A stretch of 64,000 nt of DNA, from contig JAPFCR010000001.1 of NCBI GenBank assembly GCA_026169375.1, positions 1-64,000 on the forward strand, given 5' to 3'. The notes under the pieces were generated by a model. That model was not told where the DNA came from and searched no databases. It was given only the letters and a program-made list of their open reading frames with translations. This document shows, in pieces, positions 56,866-64,000 of this stretch. Source of the DNA: Sporosarcina sp. Lineage in GTDB: Bacteria > Bacillota > Bacilli > Bacillales_A > Planococcaceae. Numbering within the stretch: the stretch's first letter is position 1; every line of letters begins with the position of its first letter. Position numbers and translations under genes: made by a program.

Positions 56866-57525
56866 ATGCCAATTCCAACAGATTACAAAAAGCCGCAACG
56901 ATTGACCGCTAAAGAAAATGCTTTCCAGCAAATTCAGCAATGGATTATTGATGGAACTTTACAACCTGCAGAAAAATTAAATGACAATGAATTAGCAAAG
57001 GCATTGGGTGTTAGTAGAACACCGGTAAGAGAATCTTTACAACTATTAGAAGTACAAGGTTTTGTCGAGATGTTTCCTGGTAAAGCAACACAAGTAACAG
57101 AAGTGGAACAAGACGATATTCAACAACTCTTACCCCCCCTTGCGTCATTACAAGCATTATCTGCTGAATTAGCAACTCCTCATTTAACAGCTGAAACCAT
57201 TCAGCTACTTGAACAAACAAATGAAGAATTTGCAACTGCGATCCATGAAAAACGTTCTTTTGATGCCTTAAGAATCGATGAAGCCTTTCATAAAATTATT
57301 GGAGACACTGCTAATAATTCTTACGTCACTTCAATGGTTTCAAATTTACAAGCGCATGTGGGAAGACTGTTTTTTCATAACTCAATTGTGTTAACAGAGA
57401 AGTCTATTCAAGAACATCATAAAATTATTCAATTAATGAAAAACCAAGATGGAGAAGCCGCTTCTACTTTAATGCGCAAAAATTGGTTACGTGCTATAGA
57501 AGAATTTAAATCATTAAAAAACTGA
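56866..57525 (+). CDS. GntR/FadR-family transcriptional regulator
   Basis: A 219-residue FCD-type GntR regulator. The winged helix is at the N-terminus (ENAFQQIQQWIIDGTL; recognition region LAKALGVSRTPVRESLQLLEVQGFVE, about 45-70) and the all-helical FCD ligand domain follows (about 85-215; DEAFHKIIGDTANNSY and EHHKIIQLMKNQDGEAA supply the usual Asp/His metal or acid site). Effectors of the group are small organic acids. It lies convergent with the CstA-like transporter, which may be its target. AAGGAGG precedes the ATG. Confidence 0.88.
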   Translation: MPIPTDYKKPQRLTAKENAFQQIQQWIIDGTLQPAEKLNDNELAKALGVSRTPVRESLQLLEVQGFVEMFPGKATQVTEVEQDDIQQLLPPLASLQALSAELATPHLTAETIQLLEQTNEEFATAIHEKRSFDALRIDEAFHKIIGDTANNSYVTSMVSNLQAHVGRLFFHNSIVLTEKSIQEHHKIIQLMKNQDGEAASTLMRKNWLRAIEEFKSLKN

Positions 57526-57554
57526 TTTCCTAATAGAAAGGAAATCAGTTTTTT
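57517..57554. terminator. bidirectional terminator between the gntR-like gene and cstA
   Basis: AAAACTGATTTCC pairs with GGAAATCAGTTTT; the left arm begins inside the last codons of the regulator gene. Confidence 0.88.
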
Positions 57555-57558
57555 AAAT

Positions 57559-59004
57559 TTAATTACTTGGTTCTACCAATACTTTTCTTACATTTACTTC
57601 ACGGTGACGAATCATTTGTCGAACGTACATTAGAAACACAACCAATGTAACGAGTCCACCACCGATTAAAGAAAATGTATAATCTAAATTTAGCATTTCA
57701 GGTGCATATAAGAAGTATGTTGCGACAACACCTGTCATAAAGAGAGCCGGTATCCCCGCGAGTACATGCGCATGTGCCCGCCCTTCTTTTAGTAAATAGG
57801 AGACAACTACCCACAACATAATTGTTGCCGAAAGTTGGTTTGTCCCTCCCACATAACGCCATAAGAATGAATAATCAATTGTTGATAATAAAAACGCTGG
57901 AACACTTAGTACGACCGTTGCCATAATCACTGTCGCTTTTTTATCTGGATCAAACCATTTTGACACGGAATCCATGACAATCATTCTTGAAGAACGTAAT
58001 GCCGTATCCCCTGTCGTAACAGGTAAAATAATAACAGCTAGAAGTGCTAGTACTCCACCAACTGTCCCGAGCATTGAAGAAGACATTTCATTAATGACTC
58101 CTGCTGGACCACCTGCTGCAAGAGCAGATTGCAATCCACCCGTTCCACCAAAAAATGTCATTCCTGCCGCCGCCCATACAAGTGCAATTACACCTTCTCC
58201 TATCATTGCACCATAGAAAACCTTACGCCCTTCCGATTCTTTCTTCATTGTTCTTGCAATAATTGGACTTTGTGTTGAATGAAACCCTGAAATCGCACCA
58301 CATGAGATCGTCACCATAAGTAATGGCCAAATCGGCAATTCTTCAGGATGTAAATTACTCATCGTTAAATTTGGAATTGAATAATTTCCAAAAATCAATA
58401 CGCCTCCTATTGCAACAGCCATAAAAATAATAATCGCTCCGAAAACCGGGTAAATCTTACCAATGATTTTATCAATTGGCAAAATTGCAGCAATAAAGAA
58501 GTAAGCAAAAATAATTACTATCGCTCCAAGAAATGATATTGGAGATATTTGCGCAATTAGCTCTGCTGGACCTGCTGTGAAAGCTGCTGTCACTAAAACC
58601 ATTAAAACAAGTGAAATGATTACAATTGATTTTTGTGCAAACTTTCCCAAATATTTCCCAACAATTTGTGGAAATTGTGCACCTTTATGCTTTAAAGATA
58701 ACATGCCCGAGAAATAGTCATGCACACCACCTGCAAATATTGATCCTAATACAATCCATATAAATGCGACAGGTCCATACAACGCACCCGCCACCGCTCC
58801 GAAAATCGGTCCCAATCCAGCAATATTTAATAACTGAATGAGCCATCCTTTCCACCAACTCATTGGAACATAATCCATACCGTCATTTACAGTATACGCC
58901 GGCGTTTTACGCGAATCATCAATTTTAAACGCCTTTTCTATGACTTTCGAATAAACCGCGTATCCAGCAATTAGTAATACGATTGATCCTAAAAAAGTAG
59001 CCAT
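57559..59004 (-). CDS. cstA: CstA-family carbon starvation / pyruvate or peptide transporter
   Basis: A 481-residue integral membrane protein with about a dozen helices of the CstA family (start MATFLGSIVLLIAGYAVYSKVIEKAF; hallmark segments GLGPIFGAVAGALYGPVAFIWIVLGSIFAGGVHDYFSGM and HSTQSPIIARTM). Family members have been described as pyruvate or peptide importers. It is shorter than E. coli CstA (701). The start at 59004 follows GGGGG; the longer frame upstream has none. No cre site was seen upstream. Confidence 0.87.
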   Translation of the reverse strand: MATFLGSIVLLIAGYAVYSKVIEKAFKIDDSRKTPAYTVNDGMDYVPMSWWKGWLIQLLNIAGLGPIFGAVAGALYGPVAFIWIVLGSIFAGGVHDYFSGMLSLKHKGAQFPQIVGKYLGKFAQKSIVIISLVLMVLVTAAFTAGPAELIAQISPISFLGAIVIIFAYFFIAAILPIDKIIGKIYPVFGAIIIFMAVAIGGVLIFGNYSIPNLTMSNLHPEELPIWPLLMVTISCGAISGFHSTQSPIIARTMKKESEGRKVFYGAMIGEGVIALVWAAAGMTFFGGTGGLQSALAAGGPAGVINEMSSSMLGTVGGVLALLAVIILPVTTGDTALRSSRMIVMDSVSKWFDPDKKATVIMATVVLSVPAFLLSTIDYSFLWRYVGGTNQLSATIMLWVVVSYLLKEGRAHAHVLAGIPALFMTGVVATYFLYAPEMLNLDYTFSLIGGGLVTLVVFLMYVRQMIRHREVNVRKVLVEPSN

Positions 59005-59085
59005 TTGTCGACCCCCTACACTTTGAATATACTGATAATTATATATATTCAAAACCACTTGTCAAATATTACAAAAAGAAAGATA

Positions 59086-59116
59086 CAACTCGAGACATCC
59101 CCCCTCTCGAGCTGTT
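59086..59116 (-). terminator. terminator after brnQ
   Basis: AACTCGAGA pairs with TCTCGAGCTGTT-side bases (CTCGAG core); on the minus strand the following bases are T-rich but broken (TGTATCTTTCTTTTT). Confidence 0.6.
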
Positions 59117-59147
59117 ACCTCTCTTCTAACCTCTACATATGAATGAT

Positions 59148-60506
59148 TTATGAAGCATGTACAGTTGTAGCTGATTTAATTCGTACAATTACACTTGTTA
59201 GAATGATTGTAATCACAACAGGTAATAACCAACCAAGTCCATGACTATAGAGTGGTAGATGTTGTTCGTAAAGTGTAATAACCGGTTGTAGCCAATTGAA
59301 GTATGCGATTTCCAATGATTCACATAACGCTTTAAATCCATCTATCACACTTACTATAAATGTAACAATGGTAGCTGATATATATACAAGTTGCGAATGA
59401 TGAAATAATGGTGATGTAAAAGTTAGTAACATTAACACAATCGCAAGCGGGTAAATAAACATTAATAATGGAACTGAATACGTAATAATATTCGATAAGC
59501 CAAAATTAGCAACCACAAAACAAAATGTCGTAAAAATAGTTACAAATACTTTATAGCTCACTTTTGGCAAAAGTGTATGGAAGTATTCCCCACATGCTAT
59601 CATTAAGCCAATTGCTGTCGTTAAACAAGCTAGAATAATAACAATCCCTAATAACACATATCCAAATGTACCGAAATAATGATACGCTGTTTGACTTAAT
59701 ACTTGTCCACCAGTATCAAGAAAACCTAACTTCTCAACACTCACTGCACCTAAATAGGCAATCCCTACGTAAATCACAGCTAGGAAACTTGTTGCGACAA
59801 TTCCACTTTTAGCCGTCGCTTTTAAAATACCTTGCTTACTTGTGATGCCCATCGCACGAATAACATTTATCACGATAATTCCAAAAACTAGTGAAGCCAG
59901 TGCATCCATCGTATTATACCCTTCTGTAAACCCCGTAAAAAAGGATCCTGATGCATAAGATATATTGGGAGCTTGGATTGTGCCTATAGGTTTAAAAATG
60001 ACAACAAGTAATAACGCGATTAACAATACAATAATACTTGGCGATAAAACCTTCCCAACACGGTCTACTATCTTCGTTGGATTTAATGATAACCAAAGTG
60101 TAATACCAAAAAAGATAAATGTGAAAATCAGTGAAGCAACTTGAAGATTCCCTGCTCCAATAAATGGCGTCACTGCGATATCAAAAGCTACTGCACCCGT
60201 TCTTGGTGCTGCAAAAAATGGTCCAATTGTTAAATATAATAAAGAAGTAAAAACAACCGCATAGATTGGATGAATCCGGCTTGCAAGTTGTTGCAAATTA
60301 TTACTGCCTGAATAACCAATTGCAAGTATACCTAAAAATGGTAAACCGACTCCTGTAATTAAGAATCCAGTAATTGCTGGCCAAACATTTTCTCCTGCAT
60401 ATTGCCCAAGCTCAGCTGGAAAAATTAAATTCCCTGCACCGAAGAAAAGTGCAAATAACATAACGCCAATCATCATATAAGATGAAAAAGATATTTTTTT
60501 ATCCAT
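59148..60506 (-). CDS. brnQ: branched-chain amino acid:cation symporter BrnQ
   Basis: LIVCS-family transporter of 452 residues with 12 helices that imports Leu, Ile and Val with sodium or protons. The start MDKKISFSSYMMIGVMLFALFFGAGNLIFPAELGQYAGEN and the GAVAFDIAVTPFIG block are typical. In B. subtilis the related braB lies between nifZ and ezrA; here that spot is empty and this copy is far away, near sbcC. AGGAGGAG precedes the ATG. A CodY-like box is found upstream, in keeping with repression when branched-chain amino acids are plentiful. Confidence 0.93.
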   Translation of the reverse strand: MDKKISFSSYMMIGVMLFALFFGAGNLIFPAELGQYAGENVWPAITGFLITGVGLPFLGILAIGYSGSNNLQQLASRIHPIYAVVFTSLLYLTIGPFFAAPRTGAVAFDIAVTPFIGAGNLQVASLIFTFIFFGITLWLSLNPTKIVDRVGKVLSPSIIVLLIALLLVVIFKPIGTIQAPNISYASGSFFTGFTEGYNTMDALASLVFGIIVINVIRAMGITSKQGILKATAKSGIVATSFLAVIYVGIAYLGAVSVEKLGFLDTGGQVLSQTAYHYFGTFGYVLLGIVIILACLTTAIGLMIACGEYFHTLLPKVSYKVFVTIFTTFCFVVANFGLSNIITYSVPLLMFIYPLAIVLMLLTFTSPLFHHSQLVYISATIVTFIVSVIDGFKALCESLEIAYFNWLQPVITLYEQHLPLYSHGLGWLLPVVITIILTSVIVRIKSATTVHAS

Positions 60507-60538
60507 TTAAAACTCCTCCTAAAACATAAACAAAATAT

Positions 60539-60595
60539 GCAATATATTACTGTAATTAATCATACGCCTATTAAACGGAAAACGCAATATATTAC
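60539..60595. repeat. 12-bp direct repeat pair upstream of brnQ
   Basis: GCAATATATTAC occurs at 60539-60550 and 60584-60595, centre to centre 45 bp apart. They lie in the brnQ control region and could be operator sites or duplicated promoter segments (complement GTAATATATTGC). Confidence 0.55.
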
Positions 60596-60603
60596 AGAAA
60601 ATT
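60589..60603 (-). promoter_or_regulatory. CodY-like box upstream of brnQ
   Basis: On the minus strand AATTTTCTGTAATAT matches 12 of 15 bases of the CodY consensus AATTTTCWGAAAATT. It lies about 90 bp upstream of the gene for a branched-chain amino acid carrier, a typical CodY target. Confidence 0.5.
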
Positions 60604-60750
60604 TCATCATTTTGACGAATAATACCGGAATATGTTTCATTTTATTGTTAATTGAATAATCCAAATGCTATGCGAGCATATTAAAAATACCATTAGTATG
60701 TAAATTAAGCTTAATTTTAGTGTGTTTTAGAGGTTAATGGTCATAGCAAT

Positions 60751-60787
60751 AAAAAATCAGTGAGGCGAATAACCTCACTGATTTTTT
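60751..60787 (-). terminator. terminator of sbcC
   Basis: AAAAAATCAGTGAGG pairs with CCTCACTGATTTTTT around CGAATAA and overlaps the last two bases of sbcC. Confidence 0.88.
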
Positions 60788-63700
60788 ATTTAAGTATAAA
60801 AGAAGTACTGCTATAACCTTCTTTTTCTTTTTTTACTTCTAAAATTGCAGGGAGCGCGGCTTTCAATTCTTCTACGTGAGAAATTACCCCAATCATTCGC
60901 CCTGCTTTTTGTAAATCGATTAATGTGTCAATTGCTTTTGCTAATGATTCTTCATCTAATGTACCAAAGCCCTCATCAATAAACATCGTATCAATGGAAA
61001 CAGCACCTTGGAAACTTTGAATAATGTCCGCCATACCTAACGCTAAACAAAGTGCCGCATTAAACTTTTCTCCGCCTGATAATGTTTTGACATCGCGCGT
61101 CTGTCCTGTATACGCATCGTAAACATCTAAGCCTAACCCACTTTGACGTCCACGAACTTCCTGACGATCACTACGCATTAACTCAAATTGACCATTTGAC
61201 ATTTCACGTAAACGCACATTCGCTGATTGTATCATTTGTTCTAAATATTCAATTTGAATATAACGCTCAAATGATAGTTTCATATGATTTTGTCCGCGAA
61301 TGCTATTATATAAGTCTTCAACCTTACTAAATTTCTGTTCTACTTTTCTAATTTTTTCTGTGAGTCGTGTTAATTGGTTGCTTAACTTTTGAACGGTCTC
61401 ATAAATATTTCTTGATTGATTTAATGCTTGAAGAGCTTGTTCGTATGCCGCCTTCAATTCAATTAATTGCTCTTCAAATTGCGGTAGGTTTGACTTTTCT
61501 TTTCCTTCTAATAAGGTTGTTAAACTCTTTACATCTTCACGGATTGAGTAATAATGCTGTTTGAATGCTTCAATTTTAGCACGTAAAGCTTCACGGTCCA
61601 CTTCATTCATTTTCGCTGCTTCATATGCTTCGATTGTTTCAAACATTGATTTTTTTAATGCTTCATTAAATCGATTTTCCGCTTGTTCTTTTTTTCCGCG
61701 AACATCTGCTACTGATGCTTGTGCATGTTCTTGGTTCGAAGTCGATGTCGTTAATAATTCACGACTTTCTTCTACTTGTTTTTGAATTTTTTTCCATGCA
61801 TACTCCATTTCATTCTTCTGCTGTTCGACATCTTTAATTCTTTGCTCAAGCATTGGTAACTCCATCAAATCTTTTGGAACTGTTTCGATAATTTGTTGGA
61901 TTAATGCTTCAACTGTTTGAATGGATGCTTTCGTTTCAAAAACAATCTTTTCAACGGTTGATTTTTGTTCAGTTAAGCTCGTTACTTTGTTTGTTTGAGT
62001 TGCTAAGTCTTTTTTATTTTCTACAAGTTTTTCTCGCGTGTGACGCAGCGCAGTCACTTTCTCCGCGACTGCTTTTTGTTCTTGTAGCGCTTGCTCTTTT
62101 TCATCCTCAATCTTTGTTAAATCAATTTTTGCATTCTTAACAATTTCTGCCTTTTCTTTTAATTGTGTTATGGCATTTTGCGTCTGTGCAACAGTCATCC
62201 GGTATTCACTTTCAATTTGTGTTAAACGATTCTTTTCTTGATCTAATTGTGCTTGAGAGATTTTCGTATTCGCTTCATGCGCTTTATTCGGATGCTCAAC
62301 ACTTCCACAAACTGGACAAGCCTCTCCGTCATGAAGTTCAGCTGCCAAAACAGAAGCCTCTCCTTGAATCCATTCACTTGTGATTTGGTCGTATGCAGTT
62401 TGAGCTTCTTTATAGCGTTGTTCCTGTTGTTGCTCTGTTACTTGATACGTCTCTGTTTGTTTTTGGTACGTTATATATTCATCGATCAGTTTACATTTTT
62501 CATTAAGCGCAGTAAGTAAATCCATTTGTTCATCTAAAGAAAGGATTGCTTGTTCTTTTTCTTCAATTTCCTTCGTAAGCTTTTGGACTCGGTTACTCTC
62601 TTCTTCCAATTGCGTTGTTAAAGAAGTTAATTGCGCTTCATTCGATACATTTTCTTTATTTAATTTTGTTAACTCAACTTTTTTTGTCGTTAAATCTTTA
62701 ACTTTCGGAAGAGCATCTTGTAAACGAATGAGCTGTTCTTTCAATTCTTCAAGTTTCGGTTGATTTTCTTCTTCTTTTTTAAATTGTGCATGTACTTTTT
62801 CTAATTGTTCTTTCGCGACTACAAGACGACTTGTTGCTGTTTCTAATGTTTTCTCTTTAGCTGTATATTCCTTTTGTAGTTCTTTTAACTGGAATTCTAT
62901 TTGTTCAACATTCATTGACTTCTCTGCACGTTCAAGCTGTTTAGATTGTTGTTCTAAGTGAGGGATTTGGTCAGTTAATTCTTTAAATTTACTTTGTTTT
63001 TGTTCTAATTCTACAAAACGTTCATTCATCGATTTCGCTTGATGATAAGCTTCAACCATTTTAGTGTGCTGATCGTATGATTCTTGATAACGCTTTTGAT
63101 CTGCTGCAATTTTTTGTTCGTAAAATAATTGTTCTTCTTCTAGTCCAGCAATAACCTGTTCAGTATTATAATATTCATTTGAAAGAATAGTAAAAACAGT
63201 CGATTCACGCGCTGGTAAAGACGTTGCGACTTGTTCAATGATAGACTTTTCTTGTTGTTTTTCATAATTCAATGCTGTCTGCGCTTCATCTCTTTGCTGT
63301 TTAAGCTTTGTAACAATCGTTCGGTATTGGTCAGTTTTAAAAATTTTACGCATAATGAGTTCTTTATTTTCTGTATCAGAAGTTAAAAACTTTCGGAATT
63401 CACCTTGTGGCAACATCACAATTTGATTAAATTGCTCTAAGGTAAAGCCTATTAATTGTTCTATCTTAGGATTAATTTCACTGACAATTTGCCGATCGAC
63501 AACAGCAACTTCTCCTTGTTCCGTCAGTTCGTAAAAGGTACTATTTGCCAATGTTTCCGATTTGTTGCCTTCTTTTATATACGGAATTTGGCGCATAATC
63601 CGGTATGTACGATCTTTAATTTCAAATGTGAGCTCTACTTCCGTTTGAACATCGTTTTCTGCAAAGTGACTGCGAAGCGCACGTATATCTGTACGATCTT

Positions 63701-63875
63701 CCCCACTCGCATGTCCGTAAAGTGCGAAACAAATGCCATCAAAAATCGTCGTTTTTCCTGAACCAGTGGCACCAGATATAACAAATAATAAATTGTCTTC
63801 TAGCTCACGAAAATCAATGACTTCTGTACCTTTATACGGTCCGAATGCGGTCATTTTAAGTGTAATCGGTCTCAT
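60786..63875 (-). CDS. sbcC: exonuclease subunit SbcC
   Basis: SMC-like ATPase of the SbcCD (Rad50-Mre11 type) nuclease that opens hairpins and double-strand ends. The 1029-residue product has Walker A SGATGSGKTT at residues 34-43, two long coiled coils, the zinc-hook motif CPVCG near residue 520, the ABC signature TLSGGEKF and Walker B MFIDEGFGTLDEE near the C-terminus. AAGGAGGAGG precedes the ATG. It follows sbcD by two bases. Because SbcCD cuts DNA palindromes, it is notable in a genome segment so rich in them. Confidence 0.96.
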   Translation of the reverse strand: MRPITLKMTAFGPYKGTEVIDFRELEDNLLFVISGATGSGKTTIFDGICFALYGHASGEDRTDIRALRSHFAENDVQTEVELTFEIKDRTYRIMRQIPYIKEGNKSETLANSTFYELTEQGEVAVVDRQIVSEINPKIEQLIGFTLEQFNQIVMLPQGEFRKFLTSDTENKELIMRKIFKTDQYRTIVTKLKQQRDEAQTALNYEKQQEKSIIEQVATSLPARESTVFTILSNEYYNTEQVIAGLEEEQLFYEQKIAADQKRYQESYDQHTKMVEAYHQAKSMNERFVELEQKQSKFKELTDQIPHLEQQSKQLERAEKSMNVEQIEFQLKELQKEYTAKEKTLETATSRLVVAKEQLEKVHAQFKKEEENQPKLEELKEQLIRLQDALPKVKDLTTKKVELTKLNKENVSNEAQLTSLTTQLEEESNRVQKLTKEIEEKEQAILSLDEQMDLLTALNEKCKLIDEYITYQKQTETYQVTEQQQEQRYKEAQTAYDQITSEWIQGEASVLAAELHDGEACPVCGSVEHPNKAHEANTKISQAQLDQEKNRLTQIESEYRMTVAQTQNAITQLKEKAEIVKNAKIDLTKIEDEKEQALQEQKAVAEKVTALRHTREKLVENKKDLATQTNKVTSLTEQKSTVEKIVFETKASIQTVEALIQQIIETVPKDLMELPMLEQRIKDVEQQKNEMEYAWKKIQKQVEESRELLTTSTSNQEHAQASVADVRGKKEQAENRFNEALKKSMFETIEAYEAAKMNEVDREALRAKIEAFKQHYYSIREDVKSLTTLLEGKEKSNLPQFEEQLIELKAAYEQALQALNQSRNIYETVQKLSNQLTRLTEKIRKVEQKFSKVEDLYNSIRGQNHMKLSFERYIQIEYLEQMIQSANVRLREMSNGQFELMRSDRQEVRGRQSGLGLDVYDAYTGQTRDVKTLSGGEKFNAALCLALGMADIIQSFQGAVSIDTMFIDEGFGTLDEESLAKAIDTLIDLQKAGRMIGVISHVEELKAALPAILEVKKEKEGYSSTSFILK

Positions 63876-63877
63876 CG

Positions 63878-64000
63878 TTACGCCTCCTCCTTATGGATCA
63901 CTTCATGGAGCACTTCTTCAAAAAGGCTTTTCGTTTCTTCGTCCGCTTTTTCGCCTTTCATCTCTTCATAAAATGATTCAAATAGTTCCAGATCGGTTAA
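63878..64000 (-). CDS. sbcD: exonuclease subunit SbcD, C-terminal end (partial)
   Basis: The last 40 codons of a frame that enters from the window edge and stops two bases before the sbcC start. The peptide (LTDLELFESFYEEMKGEK... ending LHEVIHKEEA) is charged and helical, like SbcD C-termini; the assignment rests mainly on coupling to sbcC and the sbcD-sbcC order of the family. The catalytic Mre11-like nuclease part lies outside the window. Confidence 0.8.
   Translation of the reverse strand, partial: LTDLELFESFYEEMKGEKADEETKSLFEEVLHEVIHKEEA

Overview
The window reads as a chromosomal core segment of a low-GC, spore-forming Firmicute. Gene content and order point to Bacillales, most likely Planococcaceae (Sporosarcina/Lysinibacillus-like). 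This is inferred from gene neighbourhoods shared with Bacillus subtilis (thiI-nifZ-ezrA, rpsD-tyrS, acuABC-ccpA-aroA, ytxH-murC-sftA-ytpR-ytpQ, rsuA-murJ-ytfP, ytqA-ytqB), T-box and S4 leaders of Bacillus type, strong AGGAGG ribosome-binding sites and many TTG/GTG starts. No rRNA, tRNA, CRISPR array, complete IS or prophage was found.

Layout: 0-8 kb holds a broken spore-protein gene, tRNA thiolation (thiI, nifZ), ezrA, a methionine sulfoxide reductase, a GAF-GGDEF diguanylate cyclase and rpsD. 8.1-9.5 kb is a small accessory island between rpsD and tyrS: a 215-bp MITE with target-site duplication, a hicAB toxin-antitoxin pair, a phage-like small ORF, and two copies of a two-hairpin element. 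9.5-19.4 kb carries tyrS with its T-box, a large class A PBP where B. subtilis has acsA, acuABC, ccpA and the DAHP synthase/chorismate mutase. 19.5-29 kb carries an FtsA-like actin-fold protein, ytxH, murC, sftA, ytpR, ytpQ and a lipoprotein. 29.5-39.3 kb carries a DUF84 NTPase, ytoP, ytzB, ytnP, dat, ytzE, rsuA, murJ and ytfP. 39.4-45.6 kb is an oppABCDF peptide uptake operon with a divergent DUF3899 gene. 45.7-52.5 kb has leuS with T-box, scoAB, speG and ytqA-ytqB. 52.5-64 kb has an SDR, a DUF4825 protein, a LysM-3D wall protein, a GNAT-rtcB pair, a GntR regulator, two amino/organic acid transporters (CstA-like, BrnQ) and sbcC with the end of sbcD.

The coding content is mostly housekeeping: translation and tRNA modification, wall synthesis and division, acetate/CoA metabolism under catabolite control, and peptide and amino acid uptake. 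The unusual material is intergenic. The window contains a system of modular palindromic repeats: a three-hairpin array with identical 13-bp linkers just upstream of ytfP (37.6-38.0 kb), a copy of the same hairpin nested inside a different palindromic repeat (29.15-29.39 kb), a chimera of that second repeat with a third module (49.95-50.13 kb), and a long multi-hairpin region sharing the third module (53.9-54.1 kb). Copies differ by paired, stem-preserving changes, so the fold rather than the primary sequence seems to be kept.
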